A stretch of DNA of 45,532 nt. Source: Dehalococcoidia bacterium (GTDB taxonomy: Bacteria; Chloroflexota; Dehalococcoidia; Tepidiformales; Tepidiformaceae). The notes under the pieces were generated by a model, which was given only the letters and a program-made list of their open reading frames with translations, was not told where the DNA came from and searched no databases. The stretch is taken from positions 1-45,532 of the forward strand of contig PQAO01000039.1 in assembly GCA_003104995.1 (NCBI GenBank), written 5' to 3'. Positions 42,790 through 45,532 of the stretch are shown here, piece after piece; the first letter of the stretch is position 1; the number at the start of each line of letters is the position of its first letter. Made by a program: the position numbers and the translations under genes.

Positions 42790-43761
42790 ATGACGGACGC
42801 GACGTCTCCACAGCCGGCAAACGTCTACTTCGGCGGCCAGGCCGTCATCGAAGGCGTGATGATCCGCGGCCCCGAGCACATGGCCGTCGCCGTCCGCCAC
42901 CCCAAGGGCCACATCGTCACCCACTCCGAGCGCCTCACCGGCATCTACACCGGCCGCTCCCGCCGCATCCCCTTCCTCCGCGGCGTTGTCGTGCTCTGGG
43001 AAACGATGGCGCTCGGCATGCGCGCCCTCAACTACTCCTCCCGCATCGCCTTCGAAGAAGAAATCGACGACAACGGCGAACAGGTCGAGTTCCCCGAAAA
43101 GGTGCTCTGGGGGACCATGGCCCTCGCCATCCTCTTCGTGGTCGGCATCTTCTTCGCGGGCCCCATCCTGCTCGCCAACCTCCTCGAAGCCTTCGATGTC
43201 CACCGCTTCTGGATCGTTGCCGTCGAAGGCGTCCTCCGGCTCGCCCTCTTCGTCGGGTACATCGCCCTCATCGGGCTCATCCCCGATATCCGCCGCGTCT
43301 TCCAGTACCACGGCGCCGAACACATGACCATCCACGCCTACGAAGCCGGCAAGCCCCTGGTCCCCGCCGAAGTCCGCCCCTTCCCCAAGGAGCACACCCG
43401 CTGCGGCACCAGCTTCCTGCTCGTCGTCGTCTTCGTCGCCCTCATCACCTTCTTCGTCTTCGACCTGCTCGTCGATGAAGGCATTCTCATCCGCACCGCT
43501 TCGCGCATCGTCTTCATGCCGCTTGTCGCCGGCATCAGCTACGAGATCCTCCGCATCGGCGCCCGCTATGGCGGTAACTGGTTCGTCCACGCCATGTTCG
43601 TCCCAAACATCGCCCTCCAGGCCCTCACCACCAAAGTCCCCGACGACAGCCAGATCGAGGTCGCCATCGCCTCCTTCGAAGCCACCCTCGAAGCCGCTGG
43701 TGTGGCCTCCGCCTCGGCAAGCGATGCCGAAGCCATCGCCATGGCCCCGCCACTCGACTGA
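42790..43761 (+). CDS. DUF1385 (YqhQ-family) membrane protein
   Basis: A 323-residue membrane protein of the DUF1385 family, function unknown. The N-terminus VYFGGQAVIEGVMIRGPEH is the family hallmark, followed by RIPFLRGVVVLWETMALG. Membrane segments are near 110-135, 150-172, 205-228 and 235-255. FQYHGAEHMTIHAYE and HTRCGTSFLLVVV contain conserved His and Cys residues that could bind a metal. ATG 42790 has GGAG upstream. rpmE followed by DUF1385 is a common order; prfA, often next, is not here. Confidence 0.92.
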   Translation: MTDATSPQPANVYFGGQAVIEGVMIRGPEHMAVAVRHPKGHIVTHSERLTGIYTGRSRRIPFLRGVVVLWETMALGMRALNYSSRIAFEEEIDDNGEQVEFPEKVLWGTMALAILFVVGIFFAGPILLANLLEAFDVHRFWIVAVEGVLRLALFVGYIALIGLIPDIRRVFQYHGAEHMTIHAYEAGKPLVPAEVRPFPKEHTRCGTSFLLVVVFVALITFFVFDLLVDEGILIRTASRIVFMPLVAGISYEILRIGARYGGNWFVHAMFVPNIALQALTTKVPDDSQIEVAIASFEATLEAAGVASASASDAEAIAMAPPLD

Positions 43762-43799
43762 CGCCACCGGGCGAAATCTTCACACTTCGGCTCTGGAGA

Positions 43800-43821
43800 G
43801 TTTAGAACGTTTGTTCTAAAC
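43800..43821 (+). promoter_or_regulatory. LexA-type SOS box and probable leaderless promoter
   Basis: GTTTAGAAC-GTTT-GTTCTAAAC is a perfect 22-base palindrome with the GAAC-N4-GTTC core of the LexA box of Gram-positive bacteria. A possible -35 TGGAGA (43794-43799) and -10 TAAACT (43817-43822), 17 bases apart, overlap it. The -10 is only 10 bases before the start codon and no ribosome site lies between, suggesting a leaderless message repressed by LexA. Confidence 0.75.
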
Positions 43822-43832
43822 TCGCAGATCCG

Positions 43833-45083
43833 ATGGATGTCGCCTGTCTCCAGGTACCCAACTTCCTCATCGCGCTCGCCCGGCGCGACCACCCCGAACT
43901 GGCCAGGCGCCCGGTCGTGGTCGGCGGCGCCCCCGAAGAGCACGCCCAGGTCACCGCCTGCTCCGCCGAAGCAGCCGCCGCGGGCGTCACCATCGGCACC
44001 ACCCTCCGGCGCGCCCTCGCCCTCAGCCCAAACGCTGTCTTCCTCCCCCTCCAGGAAGCCTTCGCCCACACCGAAGCTGCCCGCCTGACGGACCTCATCG
44101 AAACCCGCAGCCCCCTGGTCGAGGCCGTCGCCCCCGGTCACATCCACTTCGAGGTCCGGGGCCTCGCCCGCCTCGCGAAGATGAGCGGCGAGCAATACCT
44201 CGCCGAACTCCTTGAGTCGGTCAGCGCTGAAACCGGGCTGGGGGCCTGGCTGGGGGCCGCGAGTAGCCTCTTCCCCGCCCACGCCGCCGCCAGCGCCCTC
44301 CCCGTGATGGGTACAGCAGCCCCCGCCCCCGGCTCACCGCCTCCGAAATCGCCCAAAACCGGCTGGGTGCTCGTCCCCGCGGGCCAGGAGCGCGACTTCC
44401 TCACCCACGTCCCCGTCGAAGTACTCCCGGTCGACCCCGTGATGCACGTCCGCCTGCGCCTCTTCGGGCTCGAACACGTCGGCCAGGTCGCCGATATCCC
44501 CCTCTCCGCGCTCCAGGCCCAGTTCGGCCCCGATGGCCGCCGCGCCTGGGACCTCGCCAACGGCCGCGACCACTCCCGCATCGTCGCCCGCCGCGAAGAG
44601 GTGCGCATCACCGAGGAGATGGACCTCCCCGCGCCAGCCGCCTCCATCGAACCGCTGCTCGCCGGCACCGAAGCGCTCCTCAACCGCGCCCTGGCCCACC
44701 CCGCCGTCCGCGGCCAAACCGTCCGCCGGCTCGACTGGTGGCTCGGCCTCGAAAGCGGTGAACAGGTCGCCCGCCGCGTCGTCTTCCGCGAACCAACGAG
44801 TGACGCCCGCCACATGCTCTTCGTCCTCCGGAGCAAGCTCGACCGGCTCGCACTCGATGCGGCCGCCGCCAGCGTGGGCGTCACCCTCTCGGGCATCTGC
44901 AGCGAATACGCCCACCAGGCCAACCTCTGGCAGATCGGCCCCCGGCGCCAGCGCGAACTCGGACAGGCCATCGAACAGCTCTCCGCCCGCACCGGCGGCC
45001 CCCAGGTCTACCGCATCGTGGAGGTGCAACCGTGGTCGAGAATCCCCGAACGCCAGCTGGCCCTGGTGGCCTTCGGCTCCTGA
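43833..45083 (+). CDS. ImuB-like inactive Y-family DNA polymerase
   Basis: A 416-residue Y-family polymerase relative. The N-terminal region (VACLQVPNFLIALARRDHPE, VVVGGAPEEHAQVTACSAEA) matches the palm and fingers layout, but the two metal-binding acidic motifs are absent: VACLQVPNF replaces the IDMDxFYA strand, and AVAPGHIHFEVRGL replaces the SxDE motif. The thumb has a helix-hairpin-helix-like LRLFGLEHVGQVADIPLSAL, and a little-finger-like domain follows. Inactive ImuB proteins act as hubs joining an error-prone DnaE polymerase to the sliding clamp. The SOS box 12 bases upstream fits that role. No imuA or dnaE2 is in the window. Confidence 0.75.
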   Translation: MDVACLQVPNFLIALARRDHPELARRPVVVGGAPEEHAQVTACSAEAAAAGVTIGTTLRRALALSPNAVFLPLQEAFAHTEAARLTDLIETRSPLVEAVAPGHIHFEVRGLARLAKMSGEQYLAELLESVSAETGLGAWLGAASSLFPAHAAASALPVMGTAAPAPGSPPPKSPKTGWVLVPAGQERDFLTHVPVEVLPVDPVMHVRLRLFGLEHVGQVADIPLSALQAQFGPDGRRAWDLANGRDHSRIVARREEVRITEEMDLPAPAASIEPLLAGTEALLNRALAHPAVRGQTVRRLDWWLGLESGEQVARRVVFREPTSDARHMLFVLRSKLDRLALDAAAASVGVTLSGICSEYAHQANLWQIGPRRQRELGQAIEQLSARTGGPQVYRIVEVQPWSRIPERQLALVAFGS

Positions 45084-45361
45084 ACCAGCCCAGGCCCGCC
45101 GCCGTCGAGGCCACGCCCGCCGGCGAACCCGCTGCTGCCGTCTGGCAGGGCCGCTACCAGCGCGTTCGCGCCATCGCCGATAGCTGGCGCATCGACGATG
45201 AATGGTGGCGCGACGAGATTGCCCGCCGCTACTTCGTCGTCGAACTCGAATCCGGCCGCCGCCTCACGCTCTTCTGCGACCTCGTCACCGGCACCTGGTA
45301 CGCCCAGCCTTACGAAGGCCCGCGCGATGGCGGCAGCATCCTCCGCGGCCGCGCGGGCTAA
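45032..45361 (+). CDS. Small SOS-associated protein, DUF6504-like
   Basis: A 109-residue frame starting with GTG overlaps the end of the ImuB-like gene by 52 bases. The C-terminal two-thirds carries the recognisable block DSWRIDDEWWRDEIARRYF, VVELESGRRLTLFCDL and VTGTWYAQPYEG, which is found in small proteins next to ImuB/DnaE2-type polymerases. Function unknown. The long overlap indicates co-translation, so it belongs to the SOS unit. A start farther downstream (around 45070-45110) is possible, as the first 30 residues look unconserved. Confidence 0.75.
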   Translation: MVENPRTPAGPGGLRLLNQPRPAAVEATPAGEPAAAVWQGRYQRVRAIADSWRIDDEWWRDEIARRYFVVELESGRRLTLFCDLVTGTWYAQPYEGPRDGGSILRGRAG

Positions 45362-45532
45362 TCCCTGGCGCGCCTGGAACGACCCGCTCGAACACCCCAC
45401 CGACCTACCCGAGGCGCGCCAGTCATGGCGCGCTGCGGCGTCGCAGTAGCCACAACGGCCAGCCGCCAGGCCACTGATTATTCGCGGAGCCATCGGCCAA
45501 CAACCATCGGCCTTTCTTTAGCGTGGGGGGTG

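Overview
The window is a contiguous, high-GC bacterial chromosome segment carrying mostly housekeeping genes. Gene content (tuf-rpmG-secE-nusG, rplK-rplA, coenzyme F420 genes cofE and npdG, several acyl-CoA dehydrogenases and acyl-CoA ligases, a DppBC-type permease pair, a stand-alone Moco sulfite-oxidase-like protein, a plastocyanin-like lipoprotein and a GAAC-N4-GTTC SOS box) suggests a member of the Chloroflexota, perhaps Dehalococcoidia/Tepidiforma-like. This is inference from gene content and protein flavour; no 16S gene is present and an actinobacterial origin is not formally excluded. There is no transposase, integrase, phage gene or CRISPR array.

Layout. 1-2346: partial tuf, rpmG, secE, nusG, closed by a strong terminator. 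2432-4844: an inverted remnant of a peptide-type ABC transporter operon (two permeases, and a substrate-binding protein reduced to its lipoprotein signal region) that separates nusG from rplK-rplA (5156-6291). 6468-10300: a membrane-anchored exported protein, then a reverse-strand pair of a metallo-beta-lactamase-fold hydrolase and a ligase-ACP-acyltransferase fusion. 10605-13664: acyl-CoA dehydrogenase, tRNA-Gly(UCC), and two coupled alpha/beta-hydrolase-fold proteins, the second without its nucleophile. 13732-17359: rpmB, a FakA/YloV-like protein, a cupredoxin lipoprotein, a gene-poor gap and a sulfite-oxidase-like protein. 17474-20532: lspA, rluD-type synthase, gltX and tRNA-Gln(CUG). 20810-24554: acyl-CoA ligase, nitroreductase, acyl-CoA dehydrogenase. 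24830-29537: a c-di-GMP locus with a GGDEF-EAL protein coupled to a PilZ-bearing cellulose-synthase-like glycosyltransferase, and a membrane protein. 29578-33257: enoyl-CoA hydratase, RDD protein, DUF3293 protein, prfC. 33474-36538: MFS exporter, rplS, dut, and a CocE-type hydrolase with its catalytic core missing. 36576-38098: a Phd/VapC toxin-antitoxin operon with a visible operator, followed by a second small bicistron whose distal gene is frameshifted. 38091-39569: cofE and npdG. 39837-43761: ftsH, rplU, rpmA, rpmE and a DUF1385 membrane protein. 43800-45361: a LexA-type box directly in front of an ImuB-like inactive Y-family polymerase and its small partner.

How it fits together. The core is translation (EF-Tu, L33, L11, L1, L28, L19, L21, L27, L31, RF3, GluRS, two tRNAs), protein export and quality control (SecE, LspA, FtsH) and fatty-acid/acyl-CoA metabolism. 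Around it sit three compact regulatory modules (c-di-GMP-controlled glycan synthesis, SOS-induced translesion factor, toxin-antitoxin). Two genes have apparently lost their middle by internal deletion (4659-4844 and 36095-36538). The most unusual candidates are the small bicistron at 37391-38098 with a possible +1 frameshift at a GGG-AGA site, the SOS-boxed ImuB-like unit with an apparently leaderless start, and the fused ligase-ACP-acyltransferase.
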